Part shown: positions 24,298 through 36,157 of the stretch, in pieces
Position numbering within the stretch: the stretch's first letter is position 1
How the letters are laid out: every line of letters starts with the position of its first letter
NCBI GenBank assembly: GCA_003313425.1
Contig: NHZP01000001.1
Location: 1,240,001 to 1,304,000, forward strand
Length of the DNA: 64,000 bases
From: Pseudopyrenochaeta lycopersici
Lineage: Eukaryota > Ascomycota > Dothideomycetes > Pleosporales > Pseudopyrenochaetaceae
Direction of reading: 5' to 3'
Position numbers and translations under genes: made by a program
The notes under the pieces: model-generated
The model's database searches: none
The model's input: the letters and a program-made list of their open reading frames with translations, nothing else
Told to the model about the DNA's origin: nothing

Positions 24298-26460
24298 AGA
24301 AGTGCTTTGTATCAAAAGGTCCAGACTATTGTGTTTTGCCTGATGTCGACGCCGCAAGTCTTGGAGGATGCGGGTGGCAACACAGTGTAGAGAATGGAAG
24401 GGATATGCCTGTTGATAGACCAGTACTCTGAAAGGATGGGGTGCCTGGAGAATAAGAAGCGGTCCGTGATTACAATTCAAACGGCTTGCGCGTGGGGTGG
24501 GTGGGGTGGCGGTCGGGTGTGAAGTGCCAGAACGAGAGGACGGCGCAGGGCAGAGGCCGGAGAAGATGCCGGTGATAATGAACGTAATGGTTGAAGCAGC
24601 CGTGAAGAGTGATACAGCTGTGCTCGCATCCACGTCGAGTCTGGCTGGTCCGGGCGAGTGCAGAAGTGGTCGAGGGTCGGGTCCAAACAATACCCTGGTC
24701 TCGTCACGGTTTTGGGTCCAGGGCAGAGGCGCGGCTGGGCACACCGGGGCTGGCAAGTTTGCAAATGAGGGACAAACGCAGCCGTGGCAACGTCAATGAC
24801 CAGAGGGAGAGAGCGGAAGGGAAGGCGATTGCGGGAGCAGGTCTGGTTAGGGGAGAGGTTGTGAGGAGAGGAGCACAATGGTCGCTGTGGGCTGGAAAGG
24901 GTTTTGCGTTTTCTTCTGGTCGATAAGTCGGCCCCTGCGAGCGCCACCATGCATGTCCGCAAACGCGACCATCACGCCCGCCCCGCCCGGGCCAACTCTC
25001 GCCGACAGGGATCATGAGCCATGAGCAGTGAAGTGAGCGGCATTGCAGGGATCCCCGTTGGTGGGCGGGGAAGCTGGAAGCGCGTCCAGGACAGGCCCAA
25101 GACGGCTAGCCTGCCCTGCGCGCCTGCCCTGCCCTGCAACGCTCTTTCCAGCACTCGATGACCTCGACGCCGACCCCGCCCAGGTGCAGCTCAGGCACCG
25201 CAGGCGCAGGCACAGGCACTGGCACTGCAGGCACCGCCGGCTGCTCAGGCACCTCAGCCCTGGCCGCGCGCACATGGCCAGAGACGCTGGCCGTGGTGCA
25301 CTAGACGCTGGCCGCCCGGCTCGACCTCTGGCTGTTTATCCACGCTGGTCGCCAGCACGCCCTGCATATGCCTGCGACGCCCTCGTCGAGCTGCCTGGAG
25401 CTGTCCCATGGTCGAACAGCTGGGGAACCCGCGTGTGCCACGAGCTAGTGGGACCTGCAAAAGGGTTTCCTCGTTCCGGCACCTGGCATTGCACACTGAG
25501 TCGTGCTGAAGCAGCCCAACTGTACGCGAACCCAGCGCCGCCAACTCAATCGCCCGCCTCGACTGCCCTTTGCGATTGATGCGAGGCTAAGCAAATTCGA
25601 CTCGGAGCCGCTGCAGCTTCTCCTGGACCTCACCTGGGCGTGCTGCACACTACACATGCACATGCAAAACCCATCGTTGCCCTCCACTGAGAGCTCGCGC
25701 ATTCTCCCGCACGGCCAATGAGAAAAAGCCGCCTTCCATGTGTTGCGGTTGATCAAACACCACGGTACGCCTGTACCGGCTCTTACACGGCCGCCCAGCG
25801 TAGACTATGAGGGGCACGTCGAGAACTCCGCCTAATGATTCAGGCGTCTCAGTGGTGCAGCGACGGAGAGCTATACATAGTCAGCTACGAACTCTACCGT
25901 CAAATCTTGTTGTGTCTGCAAAAACTTCGCAAACACGGAATCTGGAGCGAGGGCATCACGTATTGCAACAATGCAACATTTCACAGTTCCAAAGCTCAAC
26001 CCTATAGCGGGTCCAGACTCTCCAAGCGTGCCTTCGAGTATTGAGCACGACTACATTGAATGCGTGGTGTACCTTGTCGCGACCAGAAGTTGCCGTCAAT
26101 GCGGATTTTCCAATCATGTCCACGCCCCCATGCCCTCGTTGCGTTCTGGGCGTGGGACAGCCCAGACGGATGAAGGATTGCTTATCCCACAAAAAGCACT
26201 ACCACAGCCATGTCAATAACCCGTCCACGACGTGCCATGGCGGCACCAGACACGAGAATCTGAGCCGCACGAGGCGTCAAGATGACAGGTGCCAGAATCT
26301 CGGACGAGGTCCGACACGACTGATTGAACGCCTTAAGCTGTCAACAGTGGTTGTTGACTCTGCACGGGAAATGATGTCCACCAGCCACTGCATCATCCTA
26401 TCGGAATCAAACGCGACTCCAAATGCAACCTCTCGAGTATCATCTTGCAACAATAACCAT

Positions 26461-26480
26461 AATAATAATAATAATAATAA
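26461..26480 (+). repeat. (AAT)n microsatellite
   Basis: About seven AAT/ATA units in intergenic DNA. Confidence 0.9.
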
Positions 26481-27781
26481 CATATAGGCCTCGTCTTGAT
26501 GCTGCCAGTCCCTCCCACATTCGGCAACCGCGTCATCCGACGGCACTCGCAACGAGCATCCTCATATTTGCACGCAGATGACCTGTGCTTCTCTCCACTA
26601 TTCTACCTAAACTCTGTGAAATTGCCCCGTGCTAGAAACAGCCCAACAGACGCTCAGCTGAATTTTGCCCTTCAATTCGTCGTGCAAAGCAATTTGAACC
26701 TTCGTTTGTGGGGCCGGGTGCCGATACATGCGGCCATCGGACGATTGGCAGTCACAAACCAACTAATTATCAATAAACTGTAAACGCCTGAACCAGAGCG
26801 CAACGGCGACGCGCATGCGCAGTTAGGCAATGCGCGAGAAGGTAAATCTCCGAGTCCACCCTCGTGGCACCTGCTCCAAGTATCCACAGGTGGCTCAACA
26901 CCCGATATCCCCTAACCTGAAAAACAGGCGTTCCATGCGGTGGGCTCGCCACGAGTGTTTGGTACCCACACCCAACGTCCCGGTTTCTGATTCGCCATGG
27001 CATGGCATTGCTTCCTGAACAGGAAAGCGACGTAATCGTTGCAACGAAAATGAAACGCATGGACCGACTGCTTTCGCCGCCTGACATGCTGAGTAGCACG
27101 CGAGGCGGAGACGAAAGAAGAGCACAAACGCCCGTTAAACAAGGTACGTGCTGCTGTGTGAAGCTGGTGCAACTAACTGTCTTGGCCTAGAAAGGGACAC
27201 GGTCCGATTGCAGCTCAGCTCCGCTCATGGTCATACCCTCGGACGCTGTGGTAGACGCGGTACTCGCTCGAACACGAACTTTTAGTCTCGTGCTCGAGAA
27301 CACGATGTAGTGTGGTGTTCGTGGAGCATTCACTTTGGGTAGACCATGACTCTTGAACTCATCGTTGTTACCTCTGTACAAGACGTTAAAGTCGGTTTCC
27401 CCATTTGGACAAGAATAGAACCTTATCAGATAATAATTTCTTGTCTAGGCATATCCCCTGGAACGAACCAGAAGTGGCTATCTGGCAAGGATCGAATGGA
27501 ACACGTTTCGGAACCTCGGATCAATCTTCGGGCCATATACACGCATGCTTGCTCGAAGAACTCCACACTTTATAAAGCCCCAAATGTCGCTTCTATCTCG
27601 CAGTGTAAAAGATTAGTGCAAGTTGGTTTTGAGCTTCGCTCGTCGGGCGGGGTAGAAAATGTCATTCATATGCGCCCTTGATGACTCATCTCAACCAAGC
27701 TCTTGAGCCTATAAAGTGCCAACATGAAGCGAGAGGCCTCACGCCGCCATTACAAGGAACCCATTTGTTGTCTGATACATC

Positions 27782-28793
27782 ATGGCATCGGAGGCGCAAC
27801 TCGACTTTGTGACCGTTGATGTGTTCACATCTAAAACGTACGAGGGTAACCCGCTGGCCATTGTGCGTATTCCCCATGGGAGGAATGTGACCCAAGCGCA
27901 GAAGCAAGCCATTGCTCGAGAGTTCAACCTCTCGGAAACTACGTTTCTGCACGAAAAAGGTGCCAATGCACAGGATGCCTCATGGACTGTCGACATCTTC
28001 ATTCCAACGAAAGAGCTACCTTTCGCTGGCCATCCCACAATAGGAACGGCTTGCTACATCCTCGGTAGGACAGCCCAGGAACAGAGTTTGCAAGAAGGTG
28101 TGATCGAAGCAAGCTTCAAGTTGAAAGCTGGCCCTGTAAGACTGCGATATGATGTAGCGAAGAAGACCACGAGAGCCGCCATACCTCATAATGTGTATGT
28201 TGATTTTCGGTCGTTATCTCTCCAGCCACGCAGTTAACTTTATTAGTCATATCCACAAGAAGAAATGGGGCCGAGATGAACTCTTTGCACTTCAACCCAA
28301 ACTGGCAGATGCCCACAAGCAGAGCAAGATTCAAGCCAAAGAACAATACGCCATAGTCTCCATCGTCAAAGGGATGACATTCGCGCTTGTTGAGCTTGAG
28401 AGTTTGGAGGCACTGGAGTTGGCTGCCCTGGCTAGCCGCTCTCTGACGATAACTGGGCTGGATGACGGCTGGAATGAAACGTTCCTTGGAACGTACTTCT
28501 TTGTACGTACGGGCAAGAACAAGAGCGGAGCGACAACGGTGAGAACGAGAATGATTGAGGGTCCGCTCGAAGATCCAGCGACTGGAAGTGCAGCTAGCGC
28601 TCTAACTGCATATCTCTCGTTGACGGAAGGGGAGCCAGGCGAGACTTTGAAATTCGAACTAGTGCAAGGAGTGGAGATGGGGAGACGAAGCGAGATCTTC
28701 ATCGAAATTGTGTTGACAGAGGACAAGTCCATCTCGGAGCTGTATCTTGAAGGAGAAGCGGTACAGGTTATGGAGGGGCGATTAACAATCTGA
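27782..28793 (+). CDS. PhzF-family phenazine-biosynthesis-like protein (isomerase fold)
   Basis: 319-aa protein of the PhzF/diaminopimelate-epimerase fold. Exons 27782-28194 and 28247-28793 around a 52-nt intron; the join gives IPHNVHIHKKKWG. Family features are FVTVDVFTSKTYEGNPLAIV at the N-terminus, REFNLSETTFLHE with the presumed catalytic Glu, the central ELPFAGHPTIGTACYIL motif, and RMIEGPLEDPATGSAASALTAYL in the second half-domain. These proteins are cytosolic. Apart from bacterial PhzF, most have no known substrate, so no reaction is assigned. No secondary-metabolism genes are adjacent, so phenazine synthesis is not implied. Confidence 0.9.
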
Positions 28794-30324
28794 GAATCGA
28801 GACCCATAGGTATGACGAAAGTCAAGTCTGAAGCCAAGATACTCAAGCAATTGATCTTCTACCAAGTCAAATTGACGCGTCCGTCTTTTTCGTCTTGGCT
28901 TCTCCATCAGTAAGAGGATTGTATCAAACACGTAGGCGTAACCTGGATGTTGAACATTGACAAGAAGTTACAGAAGTAGATCCCCAGGATACCAATGGAT
29001 GCGGCGAATCTTTCTGCACGAAAGAAGATTCCATTGTGGGCCGCCGACGCCGATTTATCGGACTCTTCTGGGTATTGGAATGCTGAACATAAAGCAAGGT
29101 GGAGGTGTTGTGTCTCAGCTGTAACTGTGTCGGCAGCAGGCTTATCCTGGCGTAAAACGGGCATCGTCTCTATGCATGCCCTCCAATGTCGAAATGAGCC
29201 CACATTGCACCGGCGATCCCACAGATCCCACAGCCATCGGCCAATATCTGAGATTCGGTCGTTCGAAAGGCAAGAGAGGGTCCGTACGCCTGACAAGATG
29301 TGAAATGCGCCTTCATGTTGGAGCTCGGATTCGACGTTACCGACATCGTTTGTCGTTGAGACAGGGAGGAATGAGAGAGGAGTTCTAAGGATGAGGCGTT
29401 GTTCTGGGAATCACGCACGATAGCTCGTTAGTTGCTTCAGCGCGCCGTGCGATGATCCGTCACATCCGTTATTGGCAGTAATGACAGCATATACTGTCCA
29501 AGCTAGCTGTATCTGTATAAGAGCGTCCCTACTAATGATCCAATCAAACTTGGGTAATAAAATGGAGGGTCGCTTAGAGGTGCAGGTACAGCATTCTCCA
29601 CGCAGTTGGTGAGATTTCCGACAGACGGTCAACGGGGTGATCCAGACATTCCTGCCGTACCCTCGCTTGCCGCTGGTTGCATGGGAAAGCATGGGAAGGC
29701 ATCAGAGAGGTTTGAGTACTCCATCCTCGAAATTTGTGCCTGCGGCCGCATCCCTGGCGTTGCAGGGGTACGGGCAGCGGAAAGGGGTCTTAGTGCGTCC
29801 AAATGTGGCTAGCACGAACGATCTCCGGCACTCCATGCTTGAGCCTTTTCAGACCTCACACATCAACCGTTTCCAGCAGCCTCTTTTCAATGCCTGGCGC
29901 ATTCTGCTTTCGGAGAGCCTGTCACCGCGGCCTCAGTCTTGTGTATGGCACTCTGCAAGTCCCCGCGCTCCGTGCACTCTCAGGCACACTGGTTTGGCTG
30001 GCTTGAGACGTTTATGCCTTCATCATGGGTTTCATGCCCAAGGAGCGACCAGCCGCCTTACAAGGTTACTCTTCGTCATCTACTGTCGCCAAGGGCTTAA
30101 AGACTATGCCGTTGCCTCGCAAGTTATTTGGTCTCTCACCATCCTCAGTCGCTTGTTCTTCTGTATTCGAGGTCTGCCAATTGAGGGTTACGTTCCTTTT
30201 CCTTCCTTTCCTCTAATTCTTCATTCAGATCACGTTGAACGTATCTGCATTTTTCTTTAATCCACCGCCAGTCGGATTTCACTCTTTTATACATCTTACT
30301 TTCTAGTCACCAACCGCACTCATC
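28794..30324. other. Intergenic, promoter of the Q/N-rich gene
   Basis: About 1.5 kb. The last 130 bases are T/C-rich with a TTTTATA-like stretch near 30287, consistent with a strong promoter. A 207-codon open frame (29637-30260) relies on a GTG start and is not convincing. A minus-strand open stretch at 28907-29296 looks mildly coding but is unrecognised. Confidence 0.45.
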
Positions 30325-30417
30325 ATGCGTTTCTCTACATTGGTCCCTCTTCTGCTTGCGGCTGGCGTCGCCAATGCCCAGTTCGGTCAGGGCAACCGTA
30401 ACGGCCAGAACAACAAT

Positions 30418-30452
<35 letters not shown>

Positions 30453-31679
30453 GAACCAGCAGAACCAAGGCCAGAACAATAACAACAATCAGAACAACAA
30501 CAATCAGAACAACAACAATCAGAACAACAACAATCAGAACAACAACAATCAGAACAACAACAATCAGAACAACAACAATCAGAACAACAATAACAACAAT
30601 AACAACAACGCGTTGGCTCTGGATCCGGCAAATGTTCAGACTGCTAGCCAGTCTGATGGTTTTGATGACGGCCAGGAGGACGGACAGGCTGCATCTGCTA
30701 CGTAAGTAGGCACTTCTGATTATAAATGTGGCCAGAATACTAAATGTTTTAGTGATGATGCCAACTTCATCAACTTCTGTCAGGGCAAGACTCTCACTAA
30801 CGGTCTGCAAAACCGCGGCGGTTCCTGCAATGGCATTGGTGAGTTTGCGTCTATTTACGGAGAGAGTATTATTCTGACTCGTTCGCAGTTATGGGAGACA
30901 TCCCTGCCGCGAACCGAATGGTCTCTGCCATTTTCGTCAGTCCTACGAACAACCAGGAATTTACAGAAGGTCAAGAAATTCCTTTCTCAGTCAAGATCGC
31001 CAACTTGCAGGCTGGGTCGTTCACCAATCCCGATGTTACCTACTACTCTGCGCCGCAGGCACTCCAAGGCGGCCAAGTTGTCGGTCATACCCATATCTCT
31101 GTTCAGGACCTCAATGGTCAGGCAAACCCCGCCAATGCACTCGATGCAGAAACCTTTGCTTTCTTCAAGGGTATCAACGATAACGGCGATGGTCAAGGAA
31201 CCCTCACTGCCAACCTCGCGGAAGGTCTTCCTGCGGGCCTGTATCGTGTCTGTTCAATCACCTCTGGTAGCAACCATCAGCCTGTAGTCATGCCAGTTGC
31301 TCAACGTGGCCCGCAAGATGATTGTGTTCGGTTTACAGTCAATGCCAATGGCGGTGGCAACAACAACAACAATAACAATAACAACAATAATAACAACAAC
31401 AACCAGAATCAGAACCAACAGGGTCAGCAGGGTCAGCAGCAGGGCCAGCAGGGCCAACAACAAGGCCAACAGGGTCAGCAGCAAGGCCAACAGGGCCAGC
31501 AGCAAGGTCAACAGGGACAGCAACAAGGTCAACAAGGTCAACAAGGTCAACAAGGTCAACAAGGTCAACAGGGTCAACAGGGCCAAGGAGGCTTCGGCGG
31601 CTTTGGCGGTCGTGGACGCGGACGTGGACGAGGACGATTCAACCGACCCAAGTTCGCCGCCCGCGATTTCATCGCTTAG
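30325..31679 (+). CDS. Secreted Q/N-rich repeat protein with conserved fungal core
   Basis: 417 aa in three exons: 30325-30701, 30753-30838, 30889-31679; introns 51 and 50 nt. A clear signal peptide (MRFSTLVPLLLAAGVANA, then QFGQ) is followed by poly-Q, six exact QNNNN repeats and an Asn run. The conserved core follows: FINFCQGKTLTNG, NRGGSCNGI, MGDIPAANRMVSAIFVSPTN, then VVGHTHISVQDL, AFFKGINDNGDGQGTL and SNHQPVVMPVAQRGPQDDCV. The C-terminal third is Asn-rich and then repeats Gly-Gln-Gln, ending GGFGGFGGRGRGRGRGRF. Cys residues suggest disulfides. I recall related secreted fungal proteins sharing the core and sometimes mislabelled as ribosomal protein S17. Function is unknown. The Q/N and Gly-Arg regions are prion-like in composition. 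Confidence 0.88.
30418..30453 (+). repeat. CAG/CAA (poly-Gln) tract
   Basis: CAG repeat with a CAA interruption, encoding about twelve Gln after the signal peptide of the Q/N-rich protein. Confidence 0.85.
30490..30579 (+). repeat. Six perfect 15-bp tandem repeats (QNNNN)
   Basis: Unit CAGAACAACAACAAT repeated six times without error, flanked by imperfect copies. Perfect identity at the DNA level suggests recent expansion or ongoing slippage. Confidence 0.95.
31420..31587 (+). repeat. Gly-Gln-Gln coding repeat
   Basis: Imperfect 9- to 15-bp repeats of CAA/CAG GGT/GGC CAA/CAG encoding GQQ/GQQQ units. The last copies (CAAGGTCAA) are nearly identical. Confidence 0.9.
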
Positions 31680-33205
31680 AGTTGCTATCATCAAGCACAA
31701 GTAACAGCATGGAAGTCGGGTTCGACTTCACGCGGGTGGAGACGTTGCATGTGTTAATAGTACTTTTCTTTTGAAACACCAGCAACGTCCCAACTATTCG
31801 GTATAGAACGTTCTTCTGTCCCTCGAAGGGTTCAGAAGGTCACTCTACGGAGGTTGAAGCGCAGCGCTTCATTGGACTGGTTCTGAGGGTGCTTTTTCCT
31901 TCTTTGGCGCTTGAGTAACTTGACGAAATGTAAAATATTATATTGCAACCTAAATCTCATATGTGCCTCAGGCTATGCTTGTGTTAAATTCGGGTTTTGC
32001 GTCAGTGCGTTTCGAACGTCAAGCCTTGGTGTGCCGCAGACCCTGAGCGCATTGCATGCGCCGAAACCTTGGGGTCTCAGGATGCTGATCAGGCGGAGAA
32101 AAGTGTAGCGAGCTTGTATCAGGTTCCGAGATTTGCTCACCCATGAAAAATGGCAAAACCAGGTTTGAGAACGGAATGAATGGCAGGTTCACACATTTCT
32201 TAGACGTATCAGCTTGCTCAGTCCAACGCGCTCTTTCGATTTTGGTGCTATTTAATGCACCACGCCAAGCGCGACGATACGCAGACGCCAAAAGATCCCA
32301 GCAGAGTTGTTAATATGCTACTAGTCATGTTATAGTAGCGTTATTACTGCCTGAGCCACTTTGGAAGGCTATGTTTGCGCTATGCGCGGTATGATATATT
32401 ATGCATCAGGTCAAATTAGCGGTGATAACTCAAGTACATCTTCTGTTCGGCTAGACGAACTGTATAACATAGAGCCTGGCCATTGTTGATTATGCGTCTA
32501 CGCTTGTATTATATAGATGTGTCATGTTCAATATGCAGCAAAGATGGTAAAATGGATACCCAATAAAGCAATAATACAAATCATTGCACCTTGATGCAAA
32601 AGTTCCAACCTTCTTTAACGAGATATGGTTGCAGATCCTAGGAATCACAACCATACACGACGCAGTCCATCTTTCTACCACTTTGCGACATGCTGCTCGC
32701 CATTTCAGATATTGTATCGAGCGAATGTGCATATCGGCCTGCCTATCCAGAATCTATATTTTCTTGCGGCTCCCACTTGGCGACCCCACCACAAGGGCCT
32801 TTAATGTGGCCTTGTGCACCTATCCCTGAAAGCCAAGTCAGACGTCGACTTAACGTATCGATCTGAACCAACACCATATGATTTTGAGCTCATAAGTACC
32901 GTTTAAAGATGGCTCGAAAATTGAAAGTGTGGAAGACCTGAGAATGCATGTGCTCTCCCGAAGGAGCGCTTAGAGGTTGCGGCAACATGGGTGCACTTCA
33001 ATATCAATCCTTTGGCTGGCTTGCTGGTTCACGTACCAGGAAACATCGAGTAGTACCACGAAAATAGGATGCGGATTTGGCAGGTGAATAAGATTGCGCT
33101 TATCGGCGAGTTATACATGGTAAAGGAGATGTTAAAGTTCAGACCACAAGCCTTTTCCAAACGGGCGATTCGTTATGGGCTTTGGCGATAAGCCTGATTT
33201 GTCCT
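31680..33205. other. Convergent intergenic region with structured 3' flank
   Basis: The first 200 bases after the Q/N-rich gene carry four strong inverted repeats. The rest is AT-rich with no recognised gene between convergent neighbours. Confidence 0.5.
31712..31870 (+). repeat. Cluster of four inverted repeats (hairpins) 3' of the Q/N-rich gene
   Basis: Perfect stems are: GAAGTC/GACTTC (31712-31717, 31724-31729); GACGTTGC/GCAACGTC (31741-31748, 31782-31789) with an inner GTGTT/AACAC; CTTCTG/CAGAAG (31813-31818, 31833-31838) with an inner CCCT/AGGG; and GAAGCGC/GCGCTTC (31856-31862, 31864-31870). They would fall in the 3' UTR or just past it. Confidence 0.75.
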
Positions 33206-35056
33206 TCACGAAGCGACTAATTGCGCATTCCCTTCTCTAGACGACAAACGTACCATAAGCTTCGTAGAAGCTGCTTCAATTTGACTCGATGACAGGTTCG
33301 AATCGATGCAGTCTCTGGTTCCTTCTGATAATCCGTGTAGCAGCGTAGCTAGTGCTGAAGACTTCCACACTGGAGCTTTGCTTACCCGTCCCTTCCATAT
33401 CGTCGCACAAATCAACGTCACACTCCCGATAAGCGACGCTGCAGGTAAAGCGATCCAAGCCCAACGGATTTCGACAAACCGCTCCAAGCCCCACGCTATA
33501 CCTTCAATACGCTTTACACCAGACGAGCGCGACTTCATGTCATTTGTAATAGCTTTCGTGATGTTGGAAAGAGGCGCTCCAAAATCAAAGGGTGGCGTTT
33601 CATGGAATTGCCATATACCAAGAGCAGGGCTAAAATCAAATTCGAGACTCTGGGTAAGATCCATGGGTAGAGCGGAAAGTATCCAGTTGCGGAGCATGTG
33701 AGAAGTACCATTGAGAATGCTGAAAGTATCATTCGGCCCAAGAACGGCGGTGATTGGTACATTACCGTACTTGTCTTGTATCTCTGGTTGTATGCTGACA
33801 GTGTTGATTACTGACTCTTGAAGAATGCCACCAATGGACCGAGATTCCAGGGTTTTTGCACACCCTAAATTTGCCAAGATTATGTCAGTATATACCTTTT
33901 CGGACAAAGAAATTACGTACATGTGAGTAAGCATTCAATCAATATAGGAGTGTCATTCTTGAGAACAGCAGATGGACCCCCTGGAGTATATCCAACGTAG
34001 AAGTCCGCGATGGATAGGGTATTGTTGTCGTATACGGTCGTGTTCAGAAATGGCCCAAATTGCGACATGCCACTGGAAGTCTCAACTGAGACCGTTGATA
34101 GACTCGTGACCGTGCGGAACCCGGCCGACCCAGCCGACCCAACGATGAATATGTCATCCACTTTGAACCCGCAAGGATCCGCAGCACGAACGCCGGACTG
34201 GGGACGCTGTAACATTGTGTTGTTCTCGCATACATATTGTAGTAGGAAGGACACATCTTGACACTCATGGCAGACTCCAAGGGTAGAGTATGTCGGCCAG
34301 GTGCAATTCCCTGTCAGACATGTGGCCATAGATGGTTTTATATTAAGATCCGGATTTTCGAAGGCGCCGTCGATCGCCATCAACATGGTCGGGTCTTTCG
34401 GGACGCCACTGTTTTCACTTTTGCGCCGTCTTGTTGATCTCTCTGGAACGAAAGTCGTAGCTGCCCAGGTCAAGCCTTGACCAACCGGAGTAACTCGCTC
34501 AGGATAAGCGACGATTTGTTGGAAGAATGGCTCGAAAGCTACCGCCAAGACGGTAACTAAAGCGCCTAAGGACACGAGGTGTCTATCTACACATTAGCCA
34601 GAAGAGATGAATGCCATTGATGCTAAGCACTGACTTGCATCTAGTCCTGATCAAGAGCATAAAGGAACCCCAAGGCCCGCGACTGGCACCATCGTAAAGC
34701 TGAAAGTCCCAGAGCCTAGCATCTTGTTGAAACCAAATCCATTTCAACTGTCCAATTGCTTCCGAGACAGGCAATATAAGGGCCGCTTTCGACACTGCTG
34801 CAAGCACAGCAATGTATGCATTGAGCGTTATTCCGCCTACTATATGCTCTGGCTGCCTTTTACCGTCGTAGTACAACAATACTCCAACGATTGCAGCGAC
34901 ACTGAGAAAGCTGACCATCCAACTTAATAGTTCCCACCACCACCAATCGGTAACAATACGGTCATAAAACGTCGTTGATGCCCGGAGAAGTGGTCTTATA
35001 TGCTTTGGCTCGATATCTTGATCAGAGTTGGTCGCCACTTTAGGAGAACGAGCCAT
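33206..35056 (-). CDS. DUF3176 fungal membrane protein
   Basis: 580-aa integral membrane protein in three exons: 34635-35056, 33921-34582, 33206-33864; introns 52 and 56 nt. The start is the first in-frame ATG. The N-terminal signature WWWELLSWMVSFLSVAAIVG with LLYYDGKRQPEHIVGGITLNAY identifies the DUF3176 family. The next family stretch, LKWIWFQQDARLWDFQLYDGASRGPWGS, is followed by a membrane segment near GALVTVLAVAFEPFFQQIV. A large, probably extracytoplasmic region has Cys pairs (CLTGNCTWPTYSTLGVCHEC) and many N-glycosylation sequons, and a last membrane span WAWIALPAASLIGSVTLICATIW precedes a cytosolic tail. The family is common in filamentous ascomycetes, often in many copies, and has no known function. 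Confidence 0.88.
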
Positions 35057-36157
35057 AGCTGGAACACCAGTGGTTGCTGGTCTAATTTTCGGGTATGGAG
35101 GTGTCAAACGCTGGTGTCAACAGGAGATATGATCAAAAGTACTGCTGAGACTTCTGGGCCTATTCTTCATATTATCAACAATTACTGTGCCGCAGTTCGA
35201 GCCCCACCTGCGTGAGGAAATAGAGTTGTCCTGAAACCGTCGGCGGCTATAATGAGGGTTCCATTTTGCGCCAGTGGTACTTCGAACATTAGCTGCACCA
35301 TGTAATAAATTCATAGGCCGATAGTGGATAGCAAAGTGGTAATCGCTACTTCCCGAGCGCTTGAGAGGCCTTCTCTTGACATAAGCGCCGGCCGCCGGCC
35401 GCTTTGGCATGCAACACGGACTCGTCGTCATCGCGTCAAAAAGCAGCGAGAGCTGATATCCAGTTTCATTATGAATTATTACATGGCACTGAGTTGATTT
35501 CGGGGTGCAAAGTTTTCACGAAGACCGCAGTGCTGAAGGGTGCTAACCTCGAGGCTCATTGTGATCCAACTGCCTTGACAGAAGCCATGCGCTGCGCCAC
35601 TAGGCTGAAGACTGCTACGGAAGACATAAATATAGCAAGATTATAGAACTGAAGTATGTTTGTCAGTACATTCAACCATCTAAGAAACAATTGTGCAGGC
35701 ATACAGCATTTCTTGAGTAGGCGCTCTCTTCCGCTTCGGTGCGTGCTTCGACGAAGAGCCGCCGTAGGTTGGGCAAGTTTGATGGCTGATGATTCGAATT
35801 TAGAATGATTTTGGCCATCAAAGGGCCCATACTCACCATTTGAAATCACTGTGTAGTCGTGATGATGAAAGATGCTGGAGGCAACACGGATCTAAGCATT
35901 GGGCCGGAAACGCACGGGCCATCAACATCAAGGTGGCAGTCGCGAGCTCCGGCGAATATCAACCTCGACTCCACGTTATTCACTCCTACGTCGCCACCGA
36001 TCTTACCGAAGATACCAACTATATACTCACGCAAGGAACAACACAACCTACCACGCTGCGCAAAATATCGACCCTGCAATCGTTACCAACACACACCGAC
36101 GACGCTGGTGAATGAGGGGTCTGGCTGAGGTGTAACCTCTACTTCTTAGTCAAAGAG
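35057..36157. other. Divergent promoter region, DUF3176 gene / AP-1 beta
   Basis: 1.1 kb of spacer. The short ORFs on both strands (up to 97 codons) are unrecognised, and no repeat stands out. Confidence 0.5.

Larger units (their letters stand above)
24263..27781. other. Large gene-poor divergent region
   Basis: About 3.5 kb between a minus- and a plus-strand gene. It includes GC-rich low-complexity sequence with repeated CAGGCAC-like words (about 25180-25260) and an AAT microsatellite. ORFs of 60-178 codons are present in several frames, but none has a recognisable product. An unannotated non-coding RNA or a diverged gene cannot be ruled out. Confidence 0.45.

Noticed and set aside
25140..25330. 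CAGGCAC-rich block considered as a minisatellite
   Set aside because: Copies are irregular in spacing and sequence. It reads as GC-rich low complexity, not a true tandem array.
29637..30260. 207-codon plus-strand open frame upstream of the Q/N-rich gene
   Set aside because: GTG start, composition follows the pyrimidine-rich promoter, no family resemblance.
30307..30810. 167-codon minus-strand frame of Val/Leu/Ile repeats
   Set aside because: Antisense shadow of the CAG/AAC repeats in the Q/N-rich gene. The same applies to the antisense Leu-rich frame at 31254-31700.
31711..31730. T-arm-like hairpin containing GGGTTCGA
   Set aside because: A 6-bp stem with a 6-nt loop and no cloverleaf partners, so not a tRNA. 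Kept only as part of the hairpin cluster.
33290..33310. GGTTCGAATC resembling a tRNA B box
   Set aside because: Lies inside the DUF3176 coding exon, with no A box or acceptor stem around it.
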